32,442 bases of DNA from NCBI GenBank assembly GCA_944321155.1, contig CALUKG010000014.1, positions 1-32,442 on the forward strand, read 5' to 3'. Shown here piece after piece: positions 14,067 through 24,101 of this stretch (positions are counted from its first letter, which is position 1; every line of letters begins with the position of its first letter). The notes under the pieces were generated by a model, which was not told the origin of the DNA, ran no database searches, and was given only the letters and a program-made list of their open reading frames with translations. Source of the stretch: an uncultured Bacteroidales bacterium. Lineage in GTDB: Bacteria > Bacteroidota > Bacteroidia > Bacteroidales > Paludibacteraceae. The translations under genes were made by a program, and so were the position numbers.

Positions 14067-15587
14067 ATGCAAGAAAAGATTATTATCCTTGACTTTGGGT
14101 CACAAACCACCCAACTAATAGGACGTCGTTTGCGGGAGCTGAATGAGTACTGCGAGATTCTTCCCTATAACAAGTTTCCAGAAGACACAACGGGAATTAA
14201 GGGCGTAATACTTTCAGGTAGCCCTTATTCTGTATATGACCCATCTGCCTTCAAAGTGGATTTGTCCACATTGCGTGGGAAATGGCCTTTATTGGGTATT
14301 TGCTATGGTGCACAATACATCGCCTACTGTGGTGGAGGTAGTGTAGAGCCGGCTGTTGCACGCGAATATGGCCGCGCTAATCTGGAAACCATTGACCAAG
14401 ATGATGCACTGTTTAAAGGTATCAATGCAGGCTCACAAATATGGATGTCACATGGCGACACAATCACCCAACTGCCTCAAGGATTCAAAATCATAGCAAG
14501 TACCAATGATGTCCCTGTTGCAGCCTACAAGATTGAAGGCGAAGACACTTGGGGAGTACAGTTCCATCCGGAAGTGTTCCATAGTCTGGACGGCATCTTG
14601 CTGCTGGATAATTTTCTTCAAATATGCCACTGCAAAAAAGACTGGTCACCAGCATCATTCATCGAAAGCACCATTACAAGCCTTCGTGAGCAATTAGGCA
14701 ACGACAAAGTGGTTCTCGGACTTTCTGGAGGTGTAGACTCTTCCGTTGCCGCTGTATTGCTGAACAAAGCTATTGGAAAAAACCTTACCTGCATTTTCGT
14801 TGACCACGGCCTGCTACGTAAAAACGAATTTGAAAAGGTAATGGAAGATTATGAACATCTAGGGCTGAATGTAATCGGTGTACGTGCACATGAAAAATTT
14901 TACAGCGAACTGGCAGGTGTAACTGACCCAGAAAAGAAACGTAAAATTATTGGCAAAGGTTTCATCGATGTTTTTGATGAAGAAGCCCGCAAGATAAAGG
15001 ATGTCAAATGGCTGGCACAAGGAACCATCTATCCTGACTGCATTGAGTCATTGTCCATTACAGGAACCACCATCAAGTCGCACCACAATGTGGGTGGCCT
15101 GCCAGAGAAAATGAATTTGAAATTGTGCGAACCTCTTCGTTTGCTTTTCAAAGACGAAGTAAGAAAAGTGGGACGCGAATTGGGTATGATGGGGCACCTA
15201 ATCAAACGCCAACCATTCCCCGGACCTGGATTGGCCGTTCGTATTCTCGGTGATATCACCCCAGAGAAAGTAAGAATTCTGCAAGATGCAGACGACATAT
15301 TCATCAGTGCATTACGCGAGTGGAATTTGTATGATAAAGTATGGCAAGCAGGCGTAATTTTATTGCCGGTACAATCGGTTGGCGTAATGGGCGATGAACG
15401 CACTTACGAAAACGCCGTTGCACTTCGTGCCGTAACTTCTACTGACGCCATGACTGCTGACTGGGCACAATTGCCATACGATTTCTTGGCAAAAGTGTCC
15501 AACGACATTATCAACAAGGTCAAAGGTGTCAACCGCGTTGTGTATGACATCAGTTCTAAGCCACCAGCAACTATTGAATGGGAATAA
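14067..15587 (+). CDS. guaA: GMP synthase (glutamine-hydrolysing)
   Basis: This 506-residue enzyme converts XMP, glutamine and ATP to GMP in the cytosol. The class I glutaminase domain has nucleophile Cys79 in GICYGAQ and the His167/Glu169 pair in QFHPE. The ATP-pyrophosphatase domain has the P-loop SGGVDSS from residue 220, then [11 protein letters not shown] and [10 protein letters not shown]. The C-terminal dimerisation part includes [13 protein letters not shown], ending TIEWE as usual. The start at ATG 14067 gives the standard N-terminus (IIILDFGSQ within 10 residues). It has its own promoter, and a terminator hairpin follows the stop. Confidence 0.98.
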   Translation: MQEKIIILDFGSQTTQLIGRRLRELNEYCEILPYNKFPEDTTGIKGVILSGSPYSVYDPSAFKVDLSTLRGKWPLLGICYGAQYIAYCGGGSVEPAVAREYGRANLETIDQDDALFKGINAGSQIWMSHGDTITQLPQGFKIIASTNDVPVAAYKIEGEDTWGVQFHPEVFHSLDGILLLDNFLQICHCKKDWSPASFIESTITSLREQLGNDKVVLGLSGGVDSSVAAVLLNKAIGKNLTCIFVDHGLLRKNEFEKVMEDYEHLGLNVIGVRAHEKFYSELAGVTDPEKKRKIIGKGFIDVFDEEARKIKDVKWLAQGTIYPDCIESLSITGTTIKSHHNVGGLPEKMNLKLCEPLRLLFKDEVRKVGRELGMMGHLIKRQPFPGPGLAVRILGDITPEKVRILQDADDIFISALREWNLYDKVWQAGVILLPVQSVGVMGDERTYENAVALRAVTSTDAMTADWAQLPYDFLAKVSNDIINKVKGVNRVVYDISSKPPATIEWE

Positions 15588-15611
15588 GCGTCAAGCAACA
15601 AACATTATAGA

Positions 15612-15646
15612 GGTCGGATAGGATATCCCATCCGACCCTCATTTTC
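15612..15646 (+). terminator. Rho-independent terminator of guaA
   Basis: GGTCGGATAGGA (15612-15623), a 2-nt loop and TCCCATCCGACC (15626-15637) form a 12-bp stem with one mismatch, followed by CTCATTTTCT. It begins 25 nt after the guaA stop. Confidence 0.75.
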
Positions 15647-15671
15647 TAAATTGGTCTCTTAATTGAAAAAC

Positions 15672-16451
15672 ATGAAAGCAATTACCTTTAACAGCGTAGT
15701 CCCCATGCGAACAGAAGCTAGCGAACAGGCAGAAATGTGTTCACAGATTCTGTTTGCAGAAACAATGACTATATTAGAAAGCACAGAAAAATGGTGTAAG
15801 GTACGTTTGGATTCTGACAATTATGAAGGTTGGGTTGACCGGAAAATGATATCTACCTTACCTGATGACGCATGTGAGGCAATAATAAATGCACCTAAAG
15901 CAAGTATCGCCCTTCCTGTTGTATTGGCAATAAGCAAAGCCAACCAGACATCCATACTATTGACTGGAGGTACACGCATTCCCCATTACAAAGATGGAGA
16001 ATTTGAGCTGCTGGGTGTTCACTTTCAGATTGACCCAAGCGCCATATTGCCTGCAGGAACCAGTTTCTCCAAAGAAAATGTATTGAATGTTGCCCGCTTT
16101 TTCTTAAACACACCCTATTTATGGGGAGGAAGAAATGCTTTGGGAATAGACTGCTCCGGTTTCACCCAAATGATGTACAGAATATTCGGTATACAACTAC
16201 CCCGCGATGCATCTGAGCAAGTAAAAATAGGAGAAACTGTCGATTTTCTTACGGAGGCACAAACAGGCGACTTGGCCTTCTTTGAAAACAAAGACCATAA
16301 AATAATACACGTTGGCATGCTGATGGACAATGAAAGTATTATGCATGCATCTGGTAGAGTAAAAATAAATCGCATCGACGCAACCGGTATCGTCTCAGAA
16401 GAAGACGGACAACACACTCACCAATTGCGTATCATCAAACGCATCATTTAG
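15672..16451 (+). CDS. NlpC/P60 (C40) peptidase with SH3-like domain
   Basis: This 259-residue protein resembles gamma-D-glutamyl-L-diamino-acid endopeptidases (YkfC/dipeptidyl-peptidase VI type), which cleave murein stem peptides. An N-terminal SH3-like region (about 1-65, with WCKVRL and YEGWVDRKM) precedes a second barrel-like part. The catalytic domain follows, with Cys161 in GIDCSGFTQMMYR, His213 in IIHVGML and His225 in MHASGR. YLWGGRN sits before the nucleophile, as is typical. No signal peptide is visible from the ATG at 15672 or from a TTG three codons earlier, so it is probably cytosolic and used in murein-peptide recycling. priA starts 13 nt downstream, suggesting cotranscription. 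Confidence 0.88.
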   Translation: MKAITFNSVVPMRTEASEQAEMCSQILFAETMTILESTEKWCKVRLDSDNYEGWVDRKMISTLPDDACEAIINAPKASIALPVVLAISKANQTSILLTGGTRIPHYKDGEFELLGVHFQIDPSAILPAGTSFSKENVLNVARFFLNTPYLWGGRNALGIDCSGFTQMMYRIFGIQLPRDASEQVKIGETVDFLTEAQTGDLAFFENKDHKIIHVGMLMDNESIMHASGRVKINRIDATGIVSEEDGQHTHQLRIIKRII

Positions 16452-16464
16452 TCTTTTCACCTAC

Positions 16465-18915
16465 ATGTTCGCCGAAATAATACTACCATTTGCCATTTCT
16501 GGCACTTTTACATACAAGTTGCCAGACAAAGCTATACCGGTTCAAGCCGGAATGAGAGTTATTGTTCCATTCGGCGAACGGAAATTCTATACCGGCATTA
16601 TCTACAAGTTGACAGAAACACCTCCAAAAGGATTCAAAATCAAGGAATTGACTGAAATAATCGATGAATATCCAATTATAACCCCCACACAATTTACTAT
16701 ATGGGAATGGATGGCTGATTATTATCAAGTAAGCCTTGGAGAAATATATAAAGCAGCTGTACCTGCAGGCTTAAAGATTGAAAGTGAAACAAAGGTTATA
16801 CTGCTGGAAGACTTTGAAGCCAAAGTGAAACTTACTGCCAACCAACTACGCATCATCAGCCTGCTTGAAGATGGGAAACCACATAACGTACAAGCGATTG
16901 CCAAACAATTGGGTACCAGTCAACTGCTTCCTACGCTTTATAAACTGGTAGATATAGGGGCAATCCTATTGAGCGAAGGCGTTGAATCGTCTTACCGCCC
17001 CAAAATGGAAACCTACGTCAGTCTGAACACGCGCATTGAAAACCAAGAACAACTGCAAAAGATTTTCAACAAGTTGGCAAGGTCACCTCAGCAGACCAAA
17101 CTGCTCATGCAATACCTATCGCTCTCTAACTATTTACAAACCGGTCAGGCTATAGGAGTAAGAAAAAAGGAATTGCTTTCTTTGAGCGGTATATCATCAG
17201 CAATATACAAAGAGTTGGAAAAGAAAGATATATTATATTCATACCAACAGCAGACAGACCGCATCAAAAAAACAGAGGGTATCATTGAGAAGCCTAAAGA
17301 GTTGAACGAGACGCAACAAAAGGCTATCCAAAGCATTCATTGCGAATGGGAGAAAAAAGATATTGTGCTTTTACATGGTGTTACCTCTAGCGGAAAGACA
17401 GAAGTATATATCCATTTGATTGAGGAGCAATTGGCACAAGGGAAACAGGTTCTTTATTTGGTTCCCGAAATTGCATTGACCACACAATTGACCAATAGGC
17501 TGCAAACTGTTTTCGGTCATAAATTAGGCGTTTATCACTCCAGATTTTCTGATGCAGAACGTGTTGAGATATATAATGACCTTTTACATGAAAAGAGTTA
17601 TGAGGTTGTGCTAGGAGTGCGCTCATCCATCTTCCTACCTTTCAGCCGTTTAGGACTTATTATCGTTGACGAGGAACATGAAACCTCCTACAAACAGCAA
17701 GACCCAGTTCCACGCTACCATGCCCGCAACATGGCTATCGTTCTCGGAAAAATCCATCATTGCAAGACCTTGTTGGGAACAGCCACTCCGTCAATCGAAA
17801 CCTATTACAATGCGACAAACGGCAAATATGGTTTAGTGGAAATGACCAACCGATACAAAGACATACAAATGCCTATCATTTCTGTCGTTGACATGAAGGA
17901 AGCTGTAAGAAAGAAGGAAATAACAGAAGACTTCTCCGATGTATTAGTCTCAAAAATACAAACTGCTCTGGAGAGAAAAGAGCAGGTCATTATCTTCCAG
18001 AACAGACGAGGTTATGCCCCATTCATGCAATGCAAAGAATGTGGACACGTACCGCACTGCCCTAATTGTGACGTCAGTCTTACGTTACACAAGAAGCAAG
18101 GCCTCATGATATGCCATTATTGCGGCTATACAAGAAACATATACAAAAACTGCCCCAAGTGCCATTCAGCACTCATCAATGACATTGGTTTGGGTACAGA
18201 GAAAATAGAGGAAGAAGTTGAAAAGCTTTTTCCATCAGCCAGAGTATCTCGTATGGACTTTGATACGACCCGTTCGAAAAATGCCTACAGACAAATTATA
18301 GACGATTTTTCTGAACATAAAGTTGATATTCTGATAGGTACCCAAATGATAAGCAAAGGGCTAAGCTTTGATGATGTAAGTCTGGTGGCCGTGTTAAATG
18401 CAGACAACCTGCTAAATGCTGCTGATTTCAGAGCACATGAACGCGCTTACCAATTATTGGAACAAGTTAGTGGACGGGCAGGACGCATGCATAAACAAGG
18501 AGAGGTTGTACTACAGACCCGTAATCCGGACAATCCCATTATCCGCTTTGTAGAGAAACACGATTATGCAGCAATGTATGAAACGCAACTGAACGAACGT
18601 TCTCTTTTCCATTATCCTCCCTTCTACAGGGTTATCCTTCTGTCCGTGAAACACCGTGATGCCCACACAGCCAATGGTGCAGGCAATACACTTGCGGGAA
18701 TTCTGCAACAAATATTCGGGAAACGTTGCTCAGACGCAATCCCGCCTATTATTCCTCGCGTGCAGAACATATTTATCCGACAAATAATCCTAAAAATAGA
18801 AGCCACTGCTTCTGCCACGAAAGCCAAACAACTTATACAATCAGCCATTAACCAGCTGCACAGCATTCATGCGTACAAGAATGTACCTGTCATTATTGAC
18901 GTTGATCCGATGTAG
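16465..18915 (+). CDS. priA: Primosomal replication-restart helicase PriA
   Basis: This 816-residue 3'-5' superfamily 2 helicase recognises stalled forks and reloads the replisome. The N-terminal 3'-DNA-binding domain (about 1-100) contains GTFTYKLP and MRVIVPFG. A winged-helix region follows, then the helicase core with Walker A GVTSSGKT (305-312) and motif II DEEH (402-405). The zinc-binding insert begins at Cys523 (CKECGHVPHCPNC, CHYCGY, CPKC). Late motifs include GTQMISKGLSFDDVSLV and QVSGRAGR. It is longer than the E. coli enzyme because of the interdomain region. Its 3' end overlaps the convergent glycosyltransferase gene by 23 bp, with no visible terminator between them. Confidence 0.97.
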   Translation: MFAEIILPFAISGTFTYKLPDKAIPVQAGMRVIVPFGERKFYTGIIYKLTETPPKGFKIKELTEIIDEYPIITPTQFTIWEWMADYYQVSLGEIYKAAVPAGLKIESETKVILLEDFEAKVKLTANQLRIISLLEDGKPHNVQAIAKQLGTSQLLPTLYKLVDIGAILLSEGVESSYRPKMETYVSLNTRIENQEQLQKIFNKLARSPQQTKLLMQYLSLSNYLQTGQAIGVRKKELLSLSGISSAIYKELEKKDILYSYQQQTDRIKKTEGIIEKPKELNETQQKAIQSIHCEWEKKDIVLLHGVTSSGKTEVYIHLIEEQLAQGKQVLYLVPEIALTTQLTNRLQTVFGHKLGVYHSRFSDAERVEIYNDLLHEKSYEVVLGVRSSIFLPFSRLGLIIVDEEHETSYKQQDPVPRYHARNMAIVLGKIHHCKTLLGTATPSIETYYNATNGKYGLVEMTNRYKDIQMPIISVVDMKEAVRKKEITEDFSDVLVSKIQTALERKEQVIIFQNRRGYAPFMQCKECGHVPHCPNCDVSLTLHKKQGLMICHYCGYTRNIYKNCPKCHSALINDIGLGTEKIEEEVEKLFPSARVSRMDFDTTRSKNAYRQIIDDFSEHKVDILIGTQMISKGLSFDDVSLVAVLNADNLLNAADFRAHERAYQLLEQVSGRAGRMHKQGEVVLQTRNPDNPIIRFVEKHDYAAMYETQLNERSLFHYPPFYRVILLSVKHRDAHTANGAGNTLAGILQQIFGKRCSDAIPPIIPRVQNIFIRQIILKIEATASATKAKQLIQSAINQLHSIHAYKNVPVIIDVDPM

Positions 18916-20857
18916 GAATATTCTCCGCAATACAACGTGCATTTATCTCCTTACGCTCCTTATCAAAAAACCATCCCCACTTATTGAAATAGCGACAACA
19001 ACTGATTATATGAATGCCCAATAGCTTCCAGCTTTTATAGGATCCTCTCATGTGTTCATGTACAACTGTCACCTTAGGATAAAATACCGTTTTATAATGT
19101 TGATGAAGGCGTCTGGCAAGATCAACATCCTCCATATACAAGAAGAACCTCTCATCAAATAACCCAACTTGTCTCATTGCACTAGTCCGTAGCAACATAA
19201 AACATCCTGAAACATTTGGGACATTCATCTGATAATTATAGGTACTTTTATGCATTTCGAAATATTCCATCCGTTTCTTCATCCACCTTTTAGGAAGAAA
19301 TCTTCGTCCAAACAAATCCATAGGCGTGGGCAATAATTTGCACAAATATTGTATATCTCCATTCGGATAAAATATTTTAGGCATGAGAGAAGCCACATCC
19401 TTATATTTTTCAAGATACTCCATCAATTCTGTTAAAATAAAAGGTTCAAACATTACATCTGGATTTAACACCAGGTGATAGGGTACTTTATCTTCAATCG
19501 TTTTGCGTAAAGCTATGTTGTGTGCTTTACCAAATCCTAGATTGTGATTATTACATATATACTTTACAGATGGCAAATTTGAAAGGCCATGCAAAGGAAA
19601 CTCAGAATTATCGATTATAAAAATATCTTTTACTATTTCTGAATTACGTAATAAATTAATCAGTGTACAAATCTTTTCCATCGACACATTGTATACAACG
19701 ATCGATATGTTCATTTGTACCTTCTTTATGGTTCTTGGATGTACCAAATCTGGAAAAACACCTCTATATTCTTCCAAAATTATAGCATCGGAAAATCTTT
19801 TTTGAATAAATAAACGCCCATACTGCCCCATCTGTTTCCGTTGCTCATATGGCATTCTCAAGAAATAATCTATTGTTTCAGACAAACTCTCAACATTCCT
19901 TGGTTTACACAAAAGGCCTGATTTCTCATGAACAACCACATCTCTACACCCAGGTACATCTGTCGTAATAATAGGTCGCTCCACAGAAGAAGCCTCTAGA
20001 AGTACTCTAGAAATCCCCTCTCTATACGATGGCAGTACAATACAAGATGCATTCTTTATATATGAAGATATATCATTTGTCACACCCAAATAACGTATCA
20101 ATCCTTCACTTTCCCAGCTCTCAATATCAGCTCTCTTTATCCCTCTTACATTAGCTTCATCCAACTCTCCTAGAATAGCAAAAGTAACATTCTTCCACTT
20201 ACTCTTAATAATTCTTGCAGCTTTTACATATTCTTCTATTCCCTTGTCTTTTATCACTCTACCAATGAAAAGGAAATTTGTCGATGTATCAGAAGGATAA
20301 GGTAATGGCGGATACATATCCATATCTATCCCCTCTCCATTTAAAATCTTTGATATTTGCCTATCCAATATCCCTAAATCAAGAAAGAGTTGACGGTCAT
20401 CTTGATTCAAAAACCACACCTCATTACTATAACGTAGCGCCTTCCTATATAAGTTTGTTACAAAACGGTTCAATATACCTTTATGTAAAAAAGTATACCC
20501 AAGTCCTGTAATAACAGATATATGCCTAATATGATTCAAATGTGCCGCAATTGCCCCGAAAATAATCGGTTTTATTGTATAATGAAAGATAAAATCAAAC
20601 TTTTCTTTCTTGTAAAGTTTATACAAACTCCACGTATATTTCAAATCACTAAAAGGATTCGTCCCTTTACAATCCATGACAATGGGAATAAAACGAATAC
20701 GATGTTTCCGATAAACATCCTCTAGTGTATCCAAAGGAGCAACAACAATTATATCATATCCAAACAAAATCATGTTTTTCAGAAGATTAATTCTGAAATT
20801 AAGCATCGTTTTGGCACTATTTCCTACAAATGCGATTTTAGGTCTTTTTTCCATCAT
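18893..20857 (-). CDS. Fused bifunctional glycosyltransferase, GT4 plus GT2
   Basis: This 654-residue cytosolic protein has two catalytic units. Residues 1 to about 375 are a GT4 (GT-B) enzyme, with FVGNSAKTMLNFR at the start, donor-site segments FLFIGRVIKDKGIEEYV and PSYREGISRVLLEA, and a HEKSGLL tail motif. It resembles PglA/CapM-like transferases that extend undecaprenyl-linked sugars. After a linker (HPRTIKKVQ) a GT2 (GT-A) enzyme begins at Met382 (MNISIVVYNVS). It has HNLGFGKAHN, LNPDV (Asp467), GCFMLLR and the ED of FLYMEDVDLARR, like rhamnosyltransferases. The join reads as if a former stop codon had been lost. It is last in the glycan operon; its ATG overlaps the preceding stop as TAATG. 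Sugar specificity is unknown. Confidence 0.88.
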   Translation of the reverse strand: MMEKRPKIAFVGNSAKTMLNFRINLLKNMILFGYDIIVVAPLDTLEDVYRKHRIRFIPIVMDCKGTNPFSDLKYTWSLYKLYKKEKFDFIFHYTIKPIIFGAIAAHLNHIRHISVITGLGYTFLHKGILNRFVTNLYRKALRYSNEVWFLNQDDRQLFLDLGILDRQISKILNGEGIDMDMYPPLPYPSDTSTNFLFIGRVIKDKGIEEYVKAARIIKSKWKNVTFAILGELDEANVRGIKRADIESWESEGLIRYLGVTNDISSYIKNASCIVLPSYREGISRVLLEASSVERPIITTDVPGCRDVVVHEKSGLLCKPRNVESLSETIDYFLRMPYEQRKQMGQYGRLFIQKRFSDAIILEEYRGVFPDLVHPRTIKKVQMNISIVVYNVSMEKICTLINLLRNSEIVKDIFIIDNSEFPLHGLSNLPSVKYICNNHNLGFGKAHNIALRKTIEDKVPYHLVLNPDVMFEPFILTELMEYLEKYKDVASLMPKIFYPNGDIQYLCKLLPTPMDLFGRRFLPKRWMKKRMEYFEMHKSTYNYQMNVPNVSGCFMLLRTSAMRQVGLFDERFFLYMEDVDLARRLHQHYKTVFYPKVTVVHEHMRGSYKSWKLLGIHIISCCRYFNKWGWFFDKERKEINARCIAENIPTSDQRQ

Positions 20858-21981
20858 TACTTTGCAAATAGAAGTTCTATTTCAGATGCCGCCTTCTTCC
20901 AACTGAAAAGTCTCAAACGTAACCGTCCCTTTTGTGACAAATCAGCAGAAATCTCTTTCTCATGGCGGATAAAATGTAATATCGTTTCTGCTATGTCAGT
21001 CACACTATAAGGATCAAAATATAAAGCAGCATCTCCAGCAACCTCCGGTAAAGAAGTTTGTTTTGACACCAATAAAGGAACATTATTATAAAACGCTTCA
21101 AGAACAGGAATACCAAATCCTTCTGATAAAGAAGGAAAAATAAAAGCACATGAATTGGCAAACAATGCATTCAACTCTTCTTCTTCAACCCAACCAGGAA
21201 AATATACAATGCTTCTATTTTTATTTATCTCGTTGACTATTTCTTGTTGTTTTTCTGTCAAATGGCTGATATTTCCAGCTAACATAAATCCATAATATTC
21301 GGGCAATTTGTCTTTTATCAGATTTATTGCCAATAATAACCGATACAGATTCTTATGACCTCTAGCACTTCCTACATACAACATATATGTAGAAAAAGGA
21401 AGGTCCTTTTTTCTCTCTACAACTATGTTATCTTGCAGATGCTCACATCCTTCATATATGACTGTAATTTTATCCGAGCATGTATTGGGATGCCAATACA
21501 ATATTTCCTTTTTAGTATATTGTGATACAGCAATCACATGGTCTGCTTTTCTCACTCCCATTTTTACAACCCAATGCAAATATAACCGTTTCAGAAAAGC
21601 CATTCTTCCTAGTTGAGATGGGAAACGCTCATAAATCAGATCATGTACCGTATAAACAGATGGAGTACTTGCAAAAACAGGAAACTGATTGGAAGGTGCA
21701 AACATCATATCAAATTCTGTCTTATGTTTCCTAAGATACCCAAAAAACTGCCAATCCCTTTTCGGTCCGATAGGAGCCATATCAACAAATTCCACTTTTA
21801 TACCTTTCTTTTTAAACTCTTCCACATATTTTATTGGGCATTGAGCTGGACGTACTAATATGGTATAATAATTTTTGCTGGTATCAAAAAATCTGACTAC
21901 ATTAATAATATAACGCGACAAACCATCCATCTTATCAGAAATGGTTGTTCCATCAATTAATATTCGTTTTTTTCTATCCAT
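20857..21981 (-). CDS. Glycosyltransferase family 4
   Basis: This 374-residue GT-B enzyme has an N-terminal acceptor domain (RILIDGTTISDKMDGLSRYI, APSNQFPVF, YTVHDLIYERFP). The C-terminal donor domain shows LYVGSARGHKNLYRLL and the E-x7-E motif SEGFGIPVLEAF, followed by DAALYFDPYS. This pattern matches mannosyl- or rhamnosyl-type GT4 enzymes of O-antigen loci. It should add a sugar to the lipid-linked repeat unit on the cytosolic face. Its ATG starts directly after the stop codon of the GT2 gene upstream (no gap), and it shares one base with the fused glycosyltransferase start, so translation is coupled throughout. Confidence 0.9.
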   Translation of the reverse strand: MDRKKRILIDGTTISDKMDGLSRYIINVVRFFDTSKNYYTILVRPAQCPIKYVEEFKKKGIKVEFVDMAPIGPKRDWQFFGYLRKHKTEFDMMFAPSNQFPVFASTPSVYTVHDLIYERFPSQLGRMAFLKRLYLHWVVKMGVRKADHVIAVSQYTKKEILYWHPNTCSDKITVIYEGCEHLQDNIVVERKKDLPFSTYMLYVGSARGHKNLYRLLLAINLIKDKLPEYYGFMLAGNISHLTEKQQEIVNEINKNRSIVYFPGWVEEEELNALFANSCAFIFPSLSEGFGIPVLEAFYNNVPLLVSKQTSLPEVAGDAALYFDPYSVTDIAETILHFIRHEKEISADLSQKGRLRLRLFSWKKAASEIELLFAK

Positions 21982-22908
21982 TCAACCTTTCAAAGTCATA
22001 TTATGAAATTTCCGGAGCAGCATTTTCAGCACTAACAACCAGACTGAGTTAAACAATTGAAATCTCTCCTTTATTACAACATAAAACCGCTTAACATAAT
22101 TATCATATGGCAGTCTCAGAAATATGGCCATTGTCCTTCTGTCATCAAAACCCATCATAGTTCCATGATGATTTAAAAAAGCTCTTACTCCCTTATAATG
22201 ATTCTCATCCACGACTGGCACATGCCTATTTCTATATGCCCATACCATTTTCTTAAACATACTACCAGGCGCAGCACCAGTCACATTGTTATCATGCTGT
22301 CTATAATACATCAACGGCCGATCTATATATGTTACTTCACCATACACCAATGCAGACAATATCAAAACATGATCATGCATAGCATAATGATCTAATGGTT
22401 CCAACATGATTGCACGCAATACAGCATTAAACATCGCAGCCGCACCCTGTATACCAGTATTCAAGAATAATAGTTTCTTTAAATTATCCGGATAGGTCAA
22501 CGTATTCCTTTCTGAGAACACTCCCCTTTCTGGATTCCATAAATATGCATTTGAATATACAGCTTGGGCAACACTGTTATTTCTTTCTTTAATAGCATCA
22601 TACATCATCTGTACTTTATCCACACACCATATATCATCTTGATCACAAAACATTACGTACTCAGCTTGAGAATAAGCCAATAAATGCATGAAATTTTTAG
22701 CAACTCCCAAATGTACTATTCCATCATCTATTATCCTAATGCGTTGGTCCTGACATGCATATTCCATCAAAATCTCCATCGTTTTGTCACACGAACCATC
22801 ATCATGGACTATCAAATTCCATCCTTGGAAACTTTGCTGAATAATTGATTCCACCTGTTCCCGAATAAAATCCTCACCATTATATGTGGCCATTAAGATA
22901 TCTATCAT
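21982..22908 (-). CDS. Glycosyltransferase family 2
   Basis: This 308-residue GT-A enzyme has DILMATYNGEDFIREQVESI at the N-terminus, VHDDGSCDKT (Asp36-Asp37), and the metal-binding CDQDDIW (Asp89 to Asp92). The downstream acceptor part includes LNTGIQGAAAMFNAVL, MHDHVLIL and MYYRQHDNNVTG, typical of alpha-rhamnosyl- or galactosyltransferase-like O-antigen enzymes. No transmembrane segment is evident. It overlaps the polymerase stop as ATGA (22905-22908) and abuts the next GT4 gene. Donor and acceptor sugars are not determinable. Confidence 0.9.
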   Translation of the reverse strand: MIDILMATYNGEDFIREQVESIIQQSFQGWNLIVHDDGSCDKTMEILMEYACQDQRIRIIDDGIVHLGVAKNFMHLLAYSQAEYVMFCDQDDIWCVDKVQMMYDAIKERNNSVAQAVYSNAYLWNPERGVFSERNTLTYPDNLKKLLFLNTGIQGAAAMFNAVLRAIMLEPLDHYAMHDHVLILSALVYGEVTYIDRPLMYYRQHDNNVTGAAPGSMFKKMVWAYRNRHVPVVDENHYKGVRAFLNHHGTMMGFDDRRTMAIFLRLPYDNYVKRFYVVIKERFQLFNSVWLLVLKMLLRKFHNMTLKG

Positions 22909-24101
22909 TGTAACACTTTCTTTTCAAACAAATGGTATTTGGTAATAATGAAAGGTATTAGAGCAAAAAACAAATACTGAAGATTTTGTGACAGAATAGT
23001 AAAAAAGGTATCTCCAGCAAACTGCATAACCAATGTTCCACTCCATAAAGCATAAACAGTCAAAGCACAATATGATTTTAAACCCATCATCATAAAAAGA
23101 ACTCCAAATACTATACCTAAGAATACGGCACCCAGTGCTACACCCCACAACCCAAAATCTTTATAAAACGGATATAAAACCGTATATGTATTGGTATGAT
23201 ATTTTTTGTTATCTATTTTCACCTGAACAAACGGTAATATCGGATCTACAAAATTCTCTGAATGCCCTAATTTCGATTTAACAGCATAATACAAACGAAA
23301 AACATTCTCTCCTTCTTGTTCCGAGGTATTGGGCTGTACATATTGGTCAAATGCTTTCATACTTGAAGCAACATACAACGTAACAAATTCCTTGTAATTA
23401 GTATAAGCACCTCTCATCTTCTGTATTCCAACAAAAGCACCAGCTAAAAGCACAATACCTATGATAAAGAACTTCATTTTTACCCGTTTCTGATACAAAA
23501 GTACAATAGCTGTTGCAAGAAAAAAAATCAGAAAATTTGATTTTCCCATAGAAATAAAGGCGTAAAAAAGATTCATTATAGCCAACAAAACCACACGCCA
23601 TTTATTTTTCTTTGACCACACACACAGCTCCATTACATAACTGACTAACCAAAATACAACAAAAAAATTAGCAGTCCTCCCGACCTTACTATTGGCTTCC
23701 ACGCTTACATTAGCATCTCTCAACGCATTAAACGGACTAGCAGTACTTCCCTGAATAATCAAATATACATCATAAACCAACAGTGGTAAGGTACATAAAG
23801 ATAGATAGAAATAAATATCTCTTGCTGGCTGGCTTGGCATCAGGTCCACAAAGAATGGCTTGATTTTAATTGATTGGACTGCCAATGCCAGCAAAGAAAA
23901 GCAGGAAACCCAAACGGCCATTGCTGTACAAAATTTACTACTTAATGTCTGAGGCGTCGGATCCACCATCAAATAACAGCATATACATACGAACCACAAC
24001 CCTGACACAAGAACAGCCGGAGCTAACAAAAACTCTTTTGAGCACAAATACCCCAAAAGCAAAAAGAATCCACACAATATACAAAGCAAAGGCAATGTCA
24101 T
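22905..24101 (-). CDS. wzy: O-antigen/oligosaccharide repeat-unit polymerase (Wzy type)
   Basis: This 398-residue membrane protein has about 10-12 transmembrane helices and a periplasmic loop (roughly residues 245-310) before the last helices. That loop carries the motif NTYTVLYPFYKDFGLWGVALG, as in the Bacteroidetes oligosaccharide repeat-unit polymerases. It should join lipid-linked repeat units at the periplasmic face. It overlaps the flippase stop and the GT2 start by ATGA junctions on both sides. The call rests on topology, the motif and the neighbouring flippase and transferases, since Wzy proteins share little sequence. Confidence 0.82.
   Translation of the reverse strand: MTLPLLCILCGFFLLLGYLCSKEFLLAPAVLVSGLWFVCICCYLMVDPTPQTLSSKFCTAMAVWVSCFSLLALAVQSIKIKPFFVDLMPSQPARDIYFYLSLCTLPLLVYDVYLIIQGSTASPFNALRDANVSVEANSKVGRTANFFVVFWLVSYVMELCVWSKKNKWRVVLLAIMNLFYAFISMGKSNFLIFFLATAIVLLYQKRVKMKFFIIGIVLLAGAFVGIQKMRGAYTNYKEFVTLYVASSMKAFDQYVQPNTSEQEGENVFRLYYAVKSKLGHSENFVDPILPFVQVKIDNKKYHTNTYTVLYPFYKDFGLWGVALGAVFLGIVFGVLFMMMGLKSYCALTVYALWSGTLVMQFAGDTFFTILSQNLQYLFFALIPFIITKYHLFEKKVLQ

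Noticed and set aside
13852-14118. 88-codon ORF before guaA
   Set aside because: It crosses the guaA promoter and start in another frame and has no signal of a real protein.
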